Position numbers and translations under genes: made by a program. Shown piece after piece: positions 26,353 through 35,959 of a stretch of DNA of 64,000 bases. Every line of letters begins with the position of its first letter. Position 1 is the first letter of the stretch. The stretch is from an uncultured Acidobacteriia bacterium. Its GTDB lineage: Bacteria > Acidobacteriota > Terriglobia > Bryobacterales > Bryobacteraceae. Under the pieces are notes generated by a model, which was not told the origin of the DNA, did no database searches, and saw only the letters and a program-made list of their open reading frames with translations. Location: positions 372,001 to 436,000 of the forward strand of contig CAINNJ010000025.1 of assembly GCA_903851195.1 (NCBI GenBank), in the 5' to 3' direction.

Positions 26353-27756
26353 TTAAGTGCGGCGGGCTCTGCCGGAAATGGTGGCGCCGTTGTCGGTTCC
26401 CACCAGCACGATTTCGCTGCCGCCGTTGAAGAACCAGAAATCGAGCGTCATGGGCACTCCGGAAAGATTCAGCCGGAGCGAGCCACCGGAACAATCCGGC
26501 AGGATCTGGAATTTGCCGCTGTCCGGCGACTGCCGGCTCAACTGCCCCCCGACGCTGGTGTCGTCGACGATCTGCAGCGCGCCAGCCGGAAGGCCCAGAT
26601 TACTGGTGCCGCTGCTGGCCGTGAGAATGCCGATGGAGCCGAAGGGCAGGGCGCCTTCCACGCCGGTCAGAGTGAAGGTCCACTTGCCACTGAAGCTGTC
26701 GAGCGGATTGGCGGGGCAGGTGTTGGCTGGACCGAGCCAGGCGTGCCCTTCGATGGTCGCGCCGCCGGTAATACTGAGCAGCGAGAGCTCCTTGCCGCCG
26801 TTGACGAAATAGAAATCAAACGACATCGGGTTGGCGGAAAGGTCGAAATGCAGGGTGCCTCCGGAGCAATCCGGGAAGATCTCGAAGGTGCCTGTGTCGG
26901 TCTCCTGCCGCGTGACCTGCCGGTTGCGGCTGGCCGAATTGGAGATCACCAGAGCGCCCACGACGGAGTTGTTGATCTTACTCGTGCCGGCCGTCGCCGT
27001 GAAGACGCCTGCGGAGGCAAACGGCTGCGTGGGCGTGATGAAGCCGTTGGTTACGAACGTCCACGATCCGAAGAGCGTTTCCAGCTGGTTCGCCGGGCAG
27101 GTGCTCGGGGCGCTCACGGACGAGAACGTGGCGGAGTAGGAATCCTGAAAACCCTGCGCGGAAGTGACCTGCGCGATGATTCCGGTGATGGTGCCCGGAA
27201 TCAGGTTCTGGGTAGTGAAGAGGGCTCCGGTGGGACTGGTACCGGTGGAAGACGCTCCCAAATAGGCGTTCCCGTTCAGACCCAGGGTAATCGACACCCG
27301 GTTCGAGGTGACCTGGGTCAGGGTGATCGGTGAACCCGGCAGCGTGCAACTGCTGCCCGGTACGTTACTGGTGCACGCCGACGTGGTGCCGAAGCCGGGG
27401 TCCGTGCTGACCAGATCGAAATGAATCACGCCGGCGGAGGTGTTGAAGGTTGTGAAATCGACAATCGGCGCCGGCAGATTGCCGACCACCGGCGCTCCCG
27501 CCAGATTCTTTATGGTGCCGCCGGTCAGTCCGGTGTAAGAACCGGAATTGGGCGCGCCCGCGGCGAAGACGTTCGGCGTCGTGCAGGGAATGTTGGAGAA
27601 AAAGATCCCGCTGGAATTGACGAGGATACAGCCGTTGATATTGGCGACCGCCCCGCCCGCCGGAATCACGAGGGGCGCGCCGCGAGCGAGCGCGGCGGCC
27701 GCGAGCAGGCCCGTGGCCAGACTGAGCGGCCGGAATTTCAGAGCTTTCGTTTGCAT
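26353..27756 (-). CDS. secreted protein with duplicated beta-rich C-terminal domain
   Basis: 467 residues with a signal peptide ending near ALARGA. The N-terminal half (about 30-215) is rich in Gly, Thr and Ser with paired Cys (CTSNVPGSSCTLPG) like surface beta-structures. The C-terminal half consists of two repeats of about 120 residues (about 220-345 and 350-467), each starting with CPANxL and a GxWTF phrase, with a central FPDCSGGTLHFDLSANPMSF or LPDCSGGSLRLNLSGVPMTL, and ending with GATIxGxA. No family name can be given. Probably an outer-surface or secreted protein peculiar to this lineage. A strong hairpin ends its transcript. Confidence 0.8.
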   Translation of the reverse strand: MQTKALKFRPLSLATGLLAAAALARGAPLVIPAGGAVANINGCILVNSSGIFFSNIPCTTPNVFAAGAPNSGSYTGLTGGTIKNLAGAPVVGNLPAPIVDFTTFNTSAGVIHFDLVSTDPGFGTTSACTSNVPGSSCTLPGSPITLTQVTSNRVSITLGLNGNAYLGASSTGTSPTGALFTTQNLIPGTITGIIAQVTSAQGFQDSYSATFSSVSAPSTCPANQLETLFGSWTFVTNGFITPTQPFASAGVFTATAGTSKINNSVVGALVISNSASRNRQVTRQETDTGTFEIFPDCSGGTLHFDLSANPMSFDFYFVNGGKELSLLSITGGATIEGHAWLGPANTCPANPLDSFSGKWTFTLTGVEGALPFGSIGILTASSGTSNLGLPAGALQIVDDTSVGGQLSRQSPDSGKFQILPDCSGGSLRLNLSGVPMTLDFWFFNGGSEIVLVGTDNGATISGRARRT

Positions 27757-28078
27757 ATTTTCCTTCCTCCCGGGAAGATTGCGTTCAAAACGGCGGCCCG
27801 TCGACTCCTCTCAATGAGGTATATCACTCAGAACAAAGGAGTAATATTGGCCGCTCGCGCTCAAGTGTAACGGCAATTCGACAATTGTGATCCGGTTGTT
27901 TTCCGGCGTTTCCGGGCCAATTGTAAGGGGGAATACGGGATCCAGGCGGAATGCGCGAAGACATGCGAGCAGTAGCCTCATGACTTCAGGAAAAGGCTGT
28001 GCGCGGGTGCGCCGGATCCTGAGATTTTCCCAACGAAATGCTGCGCAGCGCTCAGCCACCCCTGCCCGTTACACTCAA
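27757..28078. other. intergenic region of divergent genes, no gene supported
   Basis: Holds the divergent promoter region of the secreted protein and the M20 peptidase. A perfect palindrome ACAATTGT lies at 27881-27888, with related CAATT motifs nearby. Open frames exist on both strands but have no ribosome site or domain, so none is called. The peptidase might begin upstream of the GTG chosen here. Confidence 0.5.
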
Positions 28079-29323
28079 GTGGTGGCGGCCAATCTTCTTC
28101 CCGCGGCCGCGGCTGTCGGCGATCTGGCCGAGCGCCCCGGCATCCGCGAGGCGCTTCAATGGTTTACGCGTGAAAAGCAGTGGGTGAACGAAATTCATCT
28201 GCAGCTTTGCCGCGTCCCCGCGCCTACTTTCCTCGAACAACAGCGCGCCGAGTGGATGGCTTCGAATTTTCGGGCCTTGGGCTGGCACACGGGCATCGAC
28301 CGAGCCGGGAATGTGCTGGCGTCGCTCGACGCGGATCCCGAGGGAACGCTGGTGGTCGCGACCGCGCATCTGGATACCGTGCTGGCCCCGCGTACCAAAG
28401 ACGATATTTCGGTGGACCGCGACGGCGATTTCCGGGGACCGGGCGTATCGGACAATGGCGCGGGTCTGGCGGCGCTCCTCGCGCTGGCGAAAGCCATCAA
28501 ATCCACGCCGCAAATCCCCCCGATCTGGCGGCGTTTGCTGCTGGTCGCCAACGTCGGCGAGGAAGGCGAGGGCAACCTGCGCGGCATGCGCCACCTCTGT
28601 AGCCAGGCCGAACTGGTAAAGCGCATTCAGGGTTTCCTGATTCTGGACGGCGCCGCGATCGACCACATCACCTGTCAGGCGCTGGGCAGCCGCCGGTTCG
28701 AGGTGACCATGTCGGGATCCGGCGGGCACAGCTGGAGCGATTTCGGAATCGGCAACCCGGTGCACGCGCTGAGCCGCGCGATGGCGTCGTTCATCGATCA
28801 CCGGCCGGTGGATCCGCGTTCCACCCCGAAAGTCGCGGTCAACGTGGGAATTATCGAAGGCGGCACGAGCGTCAACGCCATTCCGGCCAACGCGCGGGCC
28901 AAGGTGGATATCCGCTCGGAGAGTAACGAGAAGATGGACGACCTGGTGACCCTGCTGCAGAATGCGGTGAGCCGGGCCGAGGATATCGAGAACAACCGCG
29001 CCGTGGCCGCGCGGATCAGCGCCCGGGTGAAGGAGATCGGCAGCCGCCCCGCGGCGCGGTTGCCCGCGGACGCGGCGATTCTGAGCGCCATCCGCGCGGT
29101 GGATGCGCATCTGGGCATCCGCGCCCGGCTGGACTGCGCGTCGACCGATGCCAATATTCCTTTGTCTTTAGGGATTCCGGCGATCTCGATCGGGGCGGGC
29201 GGACAGGGCGGAGGCGCGCATACCGCGGCCGAGTGGTACCGGCCGGACGGGCGCGATTTCGGACTCAAACGAATCTTCCTGACGGCGGCCCTGCTGCTGC
29301 GCGACAGCGCTCCGGCCGAATGA
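28079..29323 (+). CDS. M20-family metallopeptidase (tripeptidase/carboxypeptidase type)
   Basis: 414 residues if started at GTG 28079; the frame is open further upstream to 27887, but homologues usually begin close to the phrase EALQWFTREKQWVNEIHLQL. Metal-binding residues: ATAHLDTVLAP, GVSDNGAGLAAL, VANVGEEGEGN, and the C-terminal His in GGGAHTAAEW; the dimerisation lid starts at TMSGSGGHSWSDFG. It removes residues from short peptides in the cytosol. Its stop overlaps the start of a DMT-family transporter gene (ATGA), so peptide hydrolysis and export or import may be linked. Confidence 0.9.
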   Translation: MVAANLLPAAAAVGDLAERPGIREALQWFTREKQWVNEIHLQLCRVPAPTFLEQQRAEWMASNFRALGWHTGIDRAGNVLASLDADPEGTLVVATAHLDTVLAPRTKDDISVDRDGDFRGPGVSDNGAGLAALLALAKAIKSTPQIPPIWRRLLLVANVGEEGEGNLRGMRHLCSQAELVKRIQGFLILDGAAIDHITCQALGSRRFEVTMSGSGGHSWSDFGIGNPVHALSRAMASFIDHRPVDPRSTPKVAVNVGIIEGGTSVNAIPANARAKVDIRSESNEKMDDLVTLLQNAVSRAEDIENNRAVAARISARVKEIGSRPAARLPADAAILSAIRAVDAHLGIRARLDCASTDANIPLSLGIPAISIGAGGQGGGAHTAAEWYRPDGRDFGLKRIFLTAALLLRDSAPAE

Positions 29324-30237
29324 CGGCCCGCGGCGGCAGCCGGCTGCAATCGAAGGCCGGCGCGGAACTGGCCCTGATCCTGGTCACGGTGATCTGGGGT
29401 TCGACGTTCGTGCTGGTGAAATCGGCACTGGCGAACATCTCCACCTATCTCTTTCTGGCGCTGCGGTTCACCGTGGCGGCGATTGCGCTGTTCGCCATCT
29501 ACCGGAAGTCCGTGCGGCGGAAAGGAGCGGTGGCCGGTCTGGCGGCCGGAACGCTGCTGTTTGTCGCGTACCTGTTCCAGACGCTGGCGCTCGACCTCTC
29601 CACGCCGTCGAAAACCGCGTTTCTGACGGGTCTTTCAATACCGATGGTACCTTTGCTGAGTTCGCTCGTCTATCAGAACAGACCGCGCCTCTTCGAAGTT
29701 GCCGGGGTTCTGGTCGCCTCCTTCGGTATGGCTCTCATGACGTTGCCTCCGGGCAGATTTCAGGTAAGCCGGGGCGATTTCCTCGGTTTTCTTTGCGCGG
29801 TGGTATTCGCGCTTCATATTGTTGTGGTCAGCCATTACACGCCGGTTGCCGGCTTCCGGACATTAGCGGTGATGCAGGTGGCGGCGGCGGCGCTGCTGGG
29901 CATGGGCTCGGCTTTGGTCGCGGAGCCGGTACGTTTTCAGGCTACGGCGGGAGTGGTATCCGCCGTGCTGATCACCGGTCTGTTGGCGACTGCGCTGGCG
30001 TTTACGACCATGACCTGGGCACAGCGATACACCACCCCGACGCGGTCCGCCCTGATCTTCTCGCTGGAACCGGTGGTCGCGTGGGTGACTTCGTGGCTGC
30101 TGACGGGAGAGACCATGTCGATGCGGGGCCGTGTGGGCGCGGGCCTGATTCTGGCGGGCGTGCTGCTGGTGGAATTGCGGCCGGCGCCGGGATCTGGTAG
30201 AAATGAAACGAATTCGGTTGGTTCAGCATCACAATAG
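29320..30237 (+). CDS. DMT-superfamily (EamA) transporter
   Basis: 305 residues with about ten membrane segments in two EamA repeats (ILVTVIWGSTFVLVKSALAN begins the first; GDFLGFLCAVVFALHIVVVS begins the second). ATG 29320 overlaps the stop of the M20 gene by 4 bases, which fixes the start; codons in front of it belong to the peptidase frame. EamA proteins export amino acids or metabolites. Co-translation with a peptidase suggests export of amino acids released from peptides (inference). Confidence 0.9.
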   Translation: MTARGGSRLQSKAGAELALILVTVIWGSTFVLVKSALANISTYLFLALRFTVAAIALFAIYRKSVRRKGAVAGLAAGTLLFVAYLFQTLALDLSTPSKTAFLTGLSIPMVPLLSSLVYQNRPRLFEVAGVLVASFGMALMTLPPGRFQVSRGDFLGFLCAVVFALHIVVVSHYTPVAGFRTLAVMQVAAAALLGMGSALVAEPVRFQATAGVVSAVLITGLLATALAFTTMTWAQRYTTPTRSALIFSLEPVVAWVTSWLLTGETMSMRGRVGAGLILAGVLLVELRPAPGSGRNETNSVGSASQ

Positions 30238-30303
30238 CCGGGGCGGCGGCGCCTCAGTATATCTTTGATAACTGCGTTATTTTACAGGAGTTAGTCAACA
30301 ACC

Positions 30304-31953
30304 ATGAGTATCTACGATAAAGTGCGGACGCAGAAGATTCTGTCGTTTTCGCTGATTCTGTTCACGCTCGCGATCGGCGTCCTGATCGGGACTGTCGTTC
30401 AGACGGGAGCGAAAGCGGCCCGGGGCCAGGCCGTGGCCCCGGACGCGACGCCGCTCACCATTCCCAGCCCCGTGATGATGCAGAACGAATTCACCAAGAT
30501 CGCGAAGAAGCTGGAACCCTCGGTTGTAAATATTTCCACCGAGTACATTCCGAAAAAAGAAACGACGCAGAACCGCCAGGCGCCGAATTTCCGCCGCCGG
30601 CAGATGCCCGCGCCCCAGGACGACGATCAGGACGACCCGGGCGACCAGGGCGGCATGCAGCAGTTCTTCCAGCGCTTTTTCGGCCCGGGCGGCGGCGGCG
30701 GTAATTTCCAGTTCGGCGAACCGCAGGATGCCCCCAGCGCGGCGCTCGGCTCCGGCGTGGTCGTCGATAAGAACGGCTACATTCTGACCAACAATCACGT
30801 GGTGGAAAAAGCCACCCGCATTAAAGTGAAGTTCACCAACGATCCGACGGAATATCCGGCCGACGTGGTGGGCACCGATAAAGACACGGATCTTGCGGTA
30901 ATTCACGTTCACAAGAACAACCTGGTGGCGGCGAAAATCGGAAATTCCGATGCCCTTCAGGTGGGCGACTGGTCGATCGCGATCGGCAGTCCGTTCGGCT
31001 TTCAGGCAACGGTGACGGCCGGTATCGTCAGCGCTCTTTCCCGCGACGTTCCCGGCGCGGAAGCGACCAGCTTCCAGCATTTCATCCAGACCGATGCGGC
31101 CATTAATCCGGGCAACAGCGGCGGTCCGCTGCTGAATATCAACGGCGAAGTGGTCGGCATCAATACGATGATCGCGAGCCGCAGCGGCGGGTATCAGGGC
31201 ATCGGTTTCGCGATGCCGATCAACTCGGCCGTAAAGGTCTACAACGACATCATTAAAGAGGGCCACGTTACCCGCGGTTCCATCGGAATTCACTTCAGCG
31301 CGCGGCCCGACATCTCCGACATTCTGAAGGTCTACGGCGCGAAGCACGGGATTTTCGTCGAAAAGGTGGAAGCCGACGGTCCGGCGGATAAGGCCGGTAT
31401 CAAGGCCGAAGACATTGTGACCGACGTGAACGGCAAGCCGATTAACAAGGGTCAGGATCTGATCGATATCGTCGCGGATGCGCCTGTCGGGACGTCGGTG
31501 GCGGTGGCGATTATCCGCGATAAAAAGCCGATGACACTGAACGTTACCGTCGGCGACCGGACGAAGATCTTCGCCGAGCTTTACGGCGGCAAGAAGAACG
31601 AGGACAAAGCCGAAACCGCTCCGGACGGCATGCAGATGAAGTTCGGGATGACGGTGCAGCCGCTCTCTTCGGCGAATCGTCAGCGGATGAACTACAAGGG
31701 CGAGGGCAGCGTGATGATCGCCTCGGTGGAACAGGGCTCGTTCGCGGAAGATATCGGTCTGGCGAAGGGCGATATCGTGGTGCAGCTTAACCGGCAGGCC
31801 GTCACGGCTCCGGAAGACATCAAGAAGATCCAGGGTTCCCTGAAACCTGGCGATTCGGTGGTGTTCCGGGTGATGCGGCAGGCGATGAGCGCTCGCGGCA
31901 CGGGCGACTGGCAGCCGTTGTTCCTTTCGGGTAAAGTTCCGGACGGCAACTAG
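30304..31953 (+). CDS. degP: Do-family periplasmic serine protease/chaperone (DegP/HtrA)
   Basis: 549 residues. Residues about 12-32 form an N-terminal membrane or signal segment. The trypsin-like domain has His165 (TNNHVVEKA), Asp196 (DTDLAVI) and Ser272 (NPGNSGGPLL), so the triad is complete. A Gly/Asp/Gln-rich loop (residues 88-145) precedes it. Two PDZ domains follow (about 320-410 with DGPADKAGIKAEDIV and about 440-540). It degrades or refolds envelope proteins. AGGAG at 30286-30290 is the ribosome site, 13 bases upstream, rather far. A good hairpin follows the gene. Confidence 0.95.
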   Translation: MSIYDKVRTQKILSFSLILFTLAIGVLIGTVVQTGAKAARGQAVAPDATPLTIPSPVMMQNEFTKIAKKLEPSVVNISTEYIPKKETTQNRQAPNFRRRQMPAPQDDDQDDPGDQGGMQQFFQRFFGPGGGGGNFQFGEPQDAPSAALGSGVVVDKNGYILTNNHVVEKATRIKVKFTNDPTEYPADVVGTDKDTDLAVIHVHKNNLVAAKIGNSDALQVGDWSIAIGSPFGFQATVTAGIVSALSRDVPGAEATSFQHFIQTDAAINPGNSGGPLLNINGEVVGINTMIASRSGGYQGIGFAMPINSAVKVYNDIIKEGHVTRGSIGIHFSARPDISDILKVYGAKHGIFVEKVEADGPADKAGIKAEDIVTDVNGKPINKGQDLIDIVADAPVGTSVAVAIIRDKKPMTLNVTVGDRTKIFAELYGGKKNEDKAETAPDGMQMKFGMTVQPLSSANRQRMNYKGEGSVMIASVEQGSFAEDIGLAKGDIVVQLNRQAVTAPEDIKKIQGSLKPGDSVVFRVMRQAMSARGTGDWQPLFLSGKVPDGN

Positions 31954-31990
31954 ACTGTAACTGAGCAGACAGAAACGCGTACAATAACAA

Positions 31991-32024
31991 GGGGCCGGTG
32001 GTTCTGCAAAGACCCTCCGGCCCC
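31991..32024 (+). terminator. terminator after degP
   Basis: Perfect 8-bp stem GGGGCCGG (31991-31998) and CCGGCCCC (32017-32024), with an inner GGTT/GACC pairing in the loop, followed by CATTTT at 32028. It lies 37 bases after the degP stop and just before the start of the next gene. Confidence 0.65.
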
Positions 32025-32038
32025 GCTCATTTTGGCGA

Positions 32039-32602
32039 ATGAAATTTCTTCACTGGATTCTCTTTCTCGGGGTATTTTCCGCGTCGTTTGCCGCCGTCCC
32101 CGCGGCGAAGAAAAAAGCCGCTCCCAAAGCGGTCGGGAAGAAGTCCACTTCTTCGAAAAGCGGCGCTTCAAAAACCGGCGCCACAAAAAGCGGTTCGGCG
32201 TCTGCCTCCTCCAGACCTGGCGTAAAGGGCAGGACACCAGTCGCCCGCCGGGTCGGCGCGCGGAACCGGGGTCCGGCGCGTCCCGTGTCATCCGGCTTCC
32301 GAAGCCGGCAGACCGTCCCGACACCGGAACGATACAAGGAAATTCAGGAAGCGCTGGCTACCAAAGGCTATTTGAAGTCGGACCCGAACGGCGTCTGGGA
32401 TGCGCAGTCCGCCGAAGCTCTGAAACAGTTCCAGACGGACCACAATCTTTCGCCCACGGGCAAGCTGAGCGCCGCGTCTTTGATCGGTCTGGGGCTGGGA
32501 CCGAAGGCTGCGGGGGCTGTGACGGTACCCGGCGCGGCGGACCCTTCGATCACGCTGCCCGAACCGCCTCGCGTCGAACCCGTTCCAAATCCACAGCCGT
32601 AG
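32039..32602 (+). CDS. exported peptidoglycan-binding domain protein
   Basis: 187 residues. A signal peptide (MKFLHWILFLGVFSASFA) is followed by a very basic, Lys/Ser/Ala-rich linker (residues 20-90), then one PG_binding_1 domain (ERYKEIQEALATKGYLKSDP, NGVWDAQSAEALKQFQTDHN), and a Pro-rich tail. It should bind cell-wall glycan in the periplasm; the basic linker may contact the wall or nucleic acids. It is located between degP and the alanine dehydrogenase gene, separated from degP by a terminator. Confidence 0.88.
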   Translation: MKFLHWILFLGVFSASFAAVPAAKKKAAPKAVGKKSTSSKSGASKTGATKSGSASASSRPGVKGRTPVARRVGARNRGPARPVSSGFRSRQTVPTPERYKEIQEALATKGYLKSDPNGVWDAQSAEALKQFQTDHNLSPTGKLSAASLIGLGLGPKAAGAVTVPGAADPSITLPEPPRVEPVPNPQP

Positions 32603-32635
32603 CCCCTTTCCCGCGTGAAGTGGGAACATAGGGAC

Positions 32636-33757
32636 ATGATCATCGGCGTTCCCAAAGAAATTAAGGATCACGAGACGCGGGTCGGGCTGGTTCCCAGCGC
32701 CGTGGCGGCCCTGCATGAGGCCGGGCATACGGTGCTTGTCGAGACACAGGCCGGGGAGGCCAGCACTCTTCATGACCAGGAGTACGCACACGCGGGCGCG
32801 ACGATTGTCGCCTCCGCGGCGCAGGTCTGGGGCGATGCTCACCTGATCGTCAAGGTCAAAGAACCCCAGCCCGCCGAATACCAGTATTTCCGGCCGGGGC
32901 TCACCCTGTTCACCTATCTGCATCTGGCTCCGCTGCCGGAACTCACCGAAAATCTGGTGAAGTACGGGGTGAGCGGGGTGGCCTACGAGACGATTGTGGA
33001 ACGCGATGGTTCCCTGCCCCTGCTCACGCCGATGAGCGAGGTGGCGGGCCGCATGTCGGTGCAGGTGGGCGCGCAGTATCTGGAGCGTCCGAACGGCGGA
33101 CGCGGAATCCTGCTCGGCGGCGTGCCGGGCGTGGCGCCGGCGAACGTGGCGATCATCGGCGGCGGCGTGGTGGGCACCAACGCGGCGAAGATCGCGCATG
33201 GCATGGGAGCGCACGTCACCATCATCGATAAGAATCTGAACCGGCTGCGCGAACTCGACGACATCTTCAACGGCATGGTGGTGACGCTGGCGTCGAACAC
33301 GTACACCATTGCCGAGACGCTGCGGCACGCCGATCTGGTGATCGGCGGCGTGCTGATCCCGGGGGCGGCGGCGCCCAAGCTCGTGCGGCGGGATATGATT
33401 TCGAAGATGAAGCGCGGTTCCGTGGTGGTGGACGTGGCGATCGATCAGGGCGGCTGTTTCGAGACGTCGCACGCAACAACGCACACGGATCCGATTTACT
33501 TCGTGGACAATGTGCTTCACTACTGCGTGTCCAACATGCCGGCGGCGGTGCCCCACACGTCCACCTTCGCGCTGACCAACGCCACCTTCCCGTACCTGCA
33601 GGCTCTGGCCAACAAGGGTCTGGAGAGAGCCTGCGCCGAACATCCGGGGCTGGCGGCGGGAGTCAACACCTACGCCGGAGAGGTCACCTATCAGGCCGTT
33701 GCGGAATCGCAGGGCCGGCCGTGGAAGCCGCTGAGCGCGCTGATCGGAGCGAAATAG
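32636..33757 (+). CDS. ald: alanine dehydrogenase
   Basis: 373 residues, full length. It interconverts L-alanine and pyruvate plus ammonia with NAD. The N-terminal [18 protein letters not shown] is diagnostic; ATG 32636 is chosen for this reason. Catalytic Lys75 (VKVKEPQP) and His96 (FTYLHLAPL) are in place, the NAD fold begins at [20 protein letters not shown], and [13 protein letters not shown] follows. The gene is followed after 4 bases by an acyl-CoA dehydrogenase gene, so both are likely in one transcript for amino-acid catabolism. Confidence 0.96.
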   Translation: MIIGVPKEIKDHETRVGLVPSAVAALHEAGHTVLVETQAGEASTLHDQEYAHAGATIVASAAQVWGDAHLIVKVKEPQPAEYQYFRPGLTLFTYLHLAPLPELTENLVKYGVSGVAYETIVERDGSLPLLTPMSEVAGRMSVQVGAQYLERPNGGRGILLGGVPGVAPANVAIIGGGVVGTNAAKIAHGMGAHVTIIDKNLNRLRELDDIFNGMVVTLASNTYTIAETLRHADLVIGGVLIPGAAAPKLVRRDMISKMKRGSVVVDVAIDQGGCFETSHATTHTDPIYFVDNVLHYCVSNMPAAVPHTSTFALTNATFPYLQALANKGLERACAEHPGLAAGVNTYAGEVTYQAVAESQGRPWKPLSALIGAK

Positions 33758-33761
33758 ACGG

Positions 33762-34901
33762 ATGCCTCTGACGCATTTGAGCGAAGACGAACAGTTGTTC
33801 CGCGACACCGTCCGGCGGTTCGCGAAAGAGCAGATCGCGCCCCTGGTGCGCGGGATGGATGAGGCGGCGTGCCTCGACAAGGCGCTGCTGCGCCAGTTGT
33901 TCGAACTGGGGCTGATGGGGATCGAGATCCCGGAGGAGTACGGTGGCCAGGGCGGAAACTTCTTCCAGTGCGTGCTGGCGATTGAGGAGTTGTCGGCGGT
34001 GGATCCGGCGGTGGGCGTGGTGGCGGATGTGCAGAACACGATCGTCAACAACGCCATCATCCGGTGGGGCACGGATGCCCAGAAGAGCCGCTATCTGACG
34101 CGGCTGGCCGCGGACACCGTGGGCGCCTATGCGCTCTCGGAAGCGGGTTCGGGGTCGGATGCGTTCGCGCTTTCGACCACCGCGCGCGACGCGGGCGACC
34201 ACTTCGAGCTGAACGGCCGCAAACTCTGGATCAGCAACGCCATGGAGGCCGGGCTGTTCGTGCTGTTCGCGAATGCCAATCCGGCGGCCGGGTACAAGGG
34301 CATCACGGCATTTCTGGTGGAACGCGGGTTTGGCGGGTTTCAGGTGGGAAAGAAGGAAGACAAGCTCGGCATTCGGGCGTCGTCAACCTGCGAATTGATT
34401 CTGGATAGCTGCCGGGTGCCGAAAGAGAATGTGCTCGGCGAGGTGGGCAAGGGCTACAAGATCGCCATCGAGACGCTGAACGAAGGGCGGATCGCGATCG
34501 GGTCGCAGATGGTGGGGCTGGCGCAGGGCGCGCTGGACCATGCCGTGAAATACGCGAAGCAGCGGAAGCAGTTCGGGCAGCCCATTTCGATGTTCCAGGC
34601 CGTGCAGTTCGATCTGGCGCGGATGGCGACCGAGCTGGAAGCGGCCCGGCTGCTGGTCTACAACTCGGCACGGCTGCGGGATGCCGGACTGCCCTTCGTG
34701 AAAGAGGCGGCGATGGCGAAGTACTTCGCGTCGGAAGCGGCGGAGAAGATCGCATCGAAATCGATCGAGATCCACGGCGGCGTGGGCGTGACGAAGGATT
34801 ACCCGGTGGAGAAGCTGTGGCGGGATTCGAAGATCGGCCGGATCTACGAAGGCACCAGTAACATTCAGCTAATGACCATCGCTAAGAAACTGTTGGGTTA
34901 A
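33762..34901 (+). CDS. acyl-CoA dehydrogenase (short/branched-chain type)
   Basis: 379 residues, usual length. Motifs: AYALSEAGSGSDAFAL, LNGRKLWISNAMEAG, and the C-terminal catalytic Glu in RIYEGTSNIQ (about residue 363), as in short- and short/branched-chain enzymes. FAD-linked oxidation of acyl-CoA in beta-oxidation or branched amino-acid breakdown. It lies 4 bases after ald, which fits a role in amino-acid degradation. Confidence 0.94.
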   Translation: MPLTHLSEDEQLFRDTVRRFAKEQIAPLVRGMDEAACLDKALLRQLFELGLMGIEIPEEYGGQGGNFFQCVLAIEELSAVDPAVGVVADVQNTIVNNAIIRWGTDAQKSRYLTRLAADTVGAYALSEAGSGSDAFALSTTARDAGDHFELNGRKLWISNAMEAGLFVLFANANPAAGYKGITAFLVERGFGGFQVGKKEDKLGIRASSTCELILDSCRVPKENVLGEVGKGYKIAIETLNEGRIAIGSQMVGLAQGALDHAVKYAKQRKQFGQPISMFQAVQFDLARMATELEAARLLVYNSARLRDAGLPFVKEAAMAKYFASEAAEKIASKSIEIHGGVGVTKDYPVEKLWRDSKIGRIYEGTSNIQLMTIAKKLLG

Positions 34902-34928
34902 GTGAGACGTCCTTTTCAGGAGAACGAC

Positions 34929-35702
34929 ATGCGCGCATTCCTCTTGTTTTCGGTGATAGCAGGCACGTTCGCGGGCGCGGTGCCCTCGTTTGCGGCGGAT
35001 CCGAGTCCGGATGAGATTATCCGGCAGTTCGCGGCGAAAGAGGCCGAGTTCCGGAAAGCCCGGGAGAATTACACCTACCGGCAGTCGGTAAAGATGGAAG
35101 AACTGGATCCGGATGGCCGGGTGGGCGGCAAGTGGGAGATCACGTCGGACATCATTTTCGGACCGAATAAGCAGCGCGTGGAGAAAGTGGTTTACGCGCC
35201 CATGATCACGCTGCGCAATATCGGCCTGACGCCGCAGGACGAGCAGGATCTGCGCGCGGTGCAGCCGTTCGTGCTGACGACCGATGAGGTGTCCAAGTAC
35301 GATATCCAGTACGCCGGGAAAGAGAACGCGGACGAGATCCCCTGCTATACGTTCAACGTGAAGCCGAAGAAGATGGTGAAGGGCGAGCGCTATTTCGAGG
35401 GGAAGATCTGGGTGGACGACCGCGATATGCAAATCGTGAAAACGTTCGGCAAAGGCGTGGGGCTGGTAGACGCGAAGACGAATCAGTTCCCGCGATTCGA
35501 GACGTACCGGCAGCAGATCGACGGGAAATACTGGTTTCCGGTCTATACGCACGCCGACGACACGCTGAATTTCCAGAGCATGTCGCAGCGCATCCGCATG
35601 GTGGTGAAGTATCAGAATTACAAGCGGTTCGGTGCCGAAACCACGGTCACGTTCGGCGACGAAGTGCCGGAGACGAAGACTCCCGACACGAAGAAGAAAT
35701 AG
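34929..35702 (+). CDS. periplasmic LolA/MucB-like lipoprotein-sorting fold protein
   Basis: 257 residues. The ATG at 34929 follows AGGAGA (34918-34923) and starts a signal peptide (FLLFSVIAGTFAGAVPSFAA). The mature part has the pattern of the LolA-like outer membrane lipoprotein-sorting fold, with YFEGKIWVDDRDMQIVKTFG as the best match. Homologues in Acidobacteria are usually annotated this way; a true LolA function is not shown. It follows the acyl-CoA dehydrogenase gene by 27 bases. Confidence 0.75.
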   Translation: MRAFLLFSVIAGTFAGAVPSFAADPSPDEIIRQFAAKEAEFRKARENYTYRQSVKMEELDPDGRVGGKWEITSDIIFGPNKQRVEKVVYAPMITLRNIGLTPQDEQDLRAVQPFVLTTDEVSKYDIQYAGKENADEIPCYTFNVKPKKMVKGERYFEGKIWVDDRDMQIVKTFGKGVGLVDAKTNQFPRFETYRQQIDGKYWFPVYTHADDTLNFQSMSQRIRMVVKYQNYKRFGAETTVTFGDEVPETKTPDTKKK

Positions 35703-35725
35703 TTGGCGCGTTACAATCGGGGTTC

Positions 35726-35959
35726 ATGCCAGCAACCAAAATTACGGTAAATAACGACGGATCGGTACGGATCGAGGGCGATTTCGAGATCTGCGATCCC
35801 ACGGGTCAGGCATTCGGCCTGGGAGGACGCACGGTGATCGGACTTTGCCGCTGCGGACAGAGCCAGAACAAGCCTTTTTGCGACGGCGCCCATGCGCGGA
35901 CGGGTTTTCAGGATAAGGTTGTCGCGCGCGATCTGCCGGCGCCGAAACCCAAGGTTTAA
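35726..35959 (+). CDS. CDGSH iron-sulfur domain protein
   Basis: 77 residues with one CDGSH motif, CRCGQSQNKPFCDGAH, that ligates a 2Fe-2S cluster by three Cys and one His. Single-CDGSH bacterial proteins are small cytosolic redox proteins. The N-terminal half forms the beta-structure (ITVNNDGSVRIEGDFEI). The stop codon is inside the first unit of a 16-bp tandem repeat. Confidence 0.93.
   Translation: MPATKITVNNDGSVRIEGDFEICDPTGQAFGLGGRTVIGLCRCGQSQNKPFCDGAHARTGFQDKVVARDLPAPKPKV

Noticed and set aside
27811-28059. 82-codon open frame on the minus strand before the M20 gene
   Set aside because: No ribosome site, no domain, and it covers the likely promoter region of two divergent genes.
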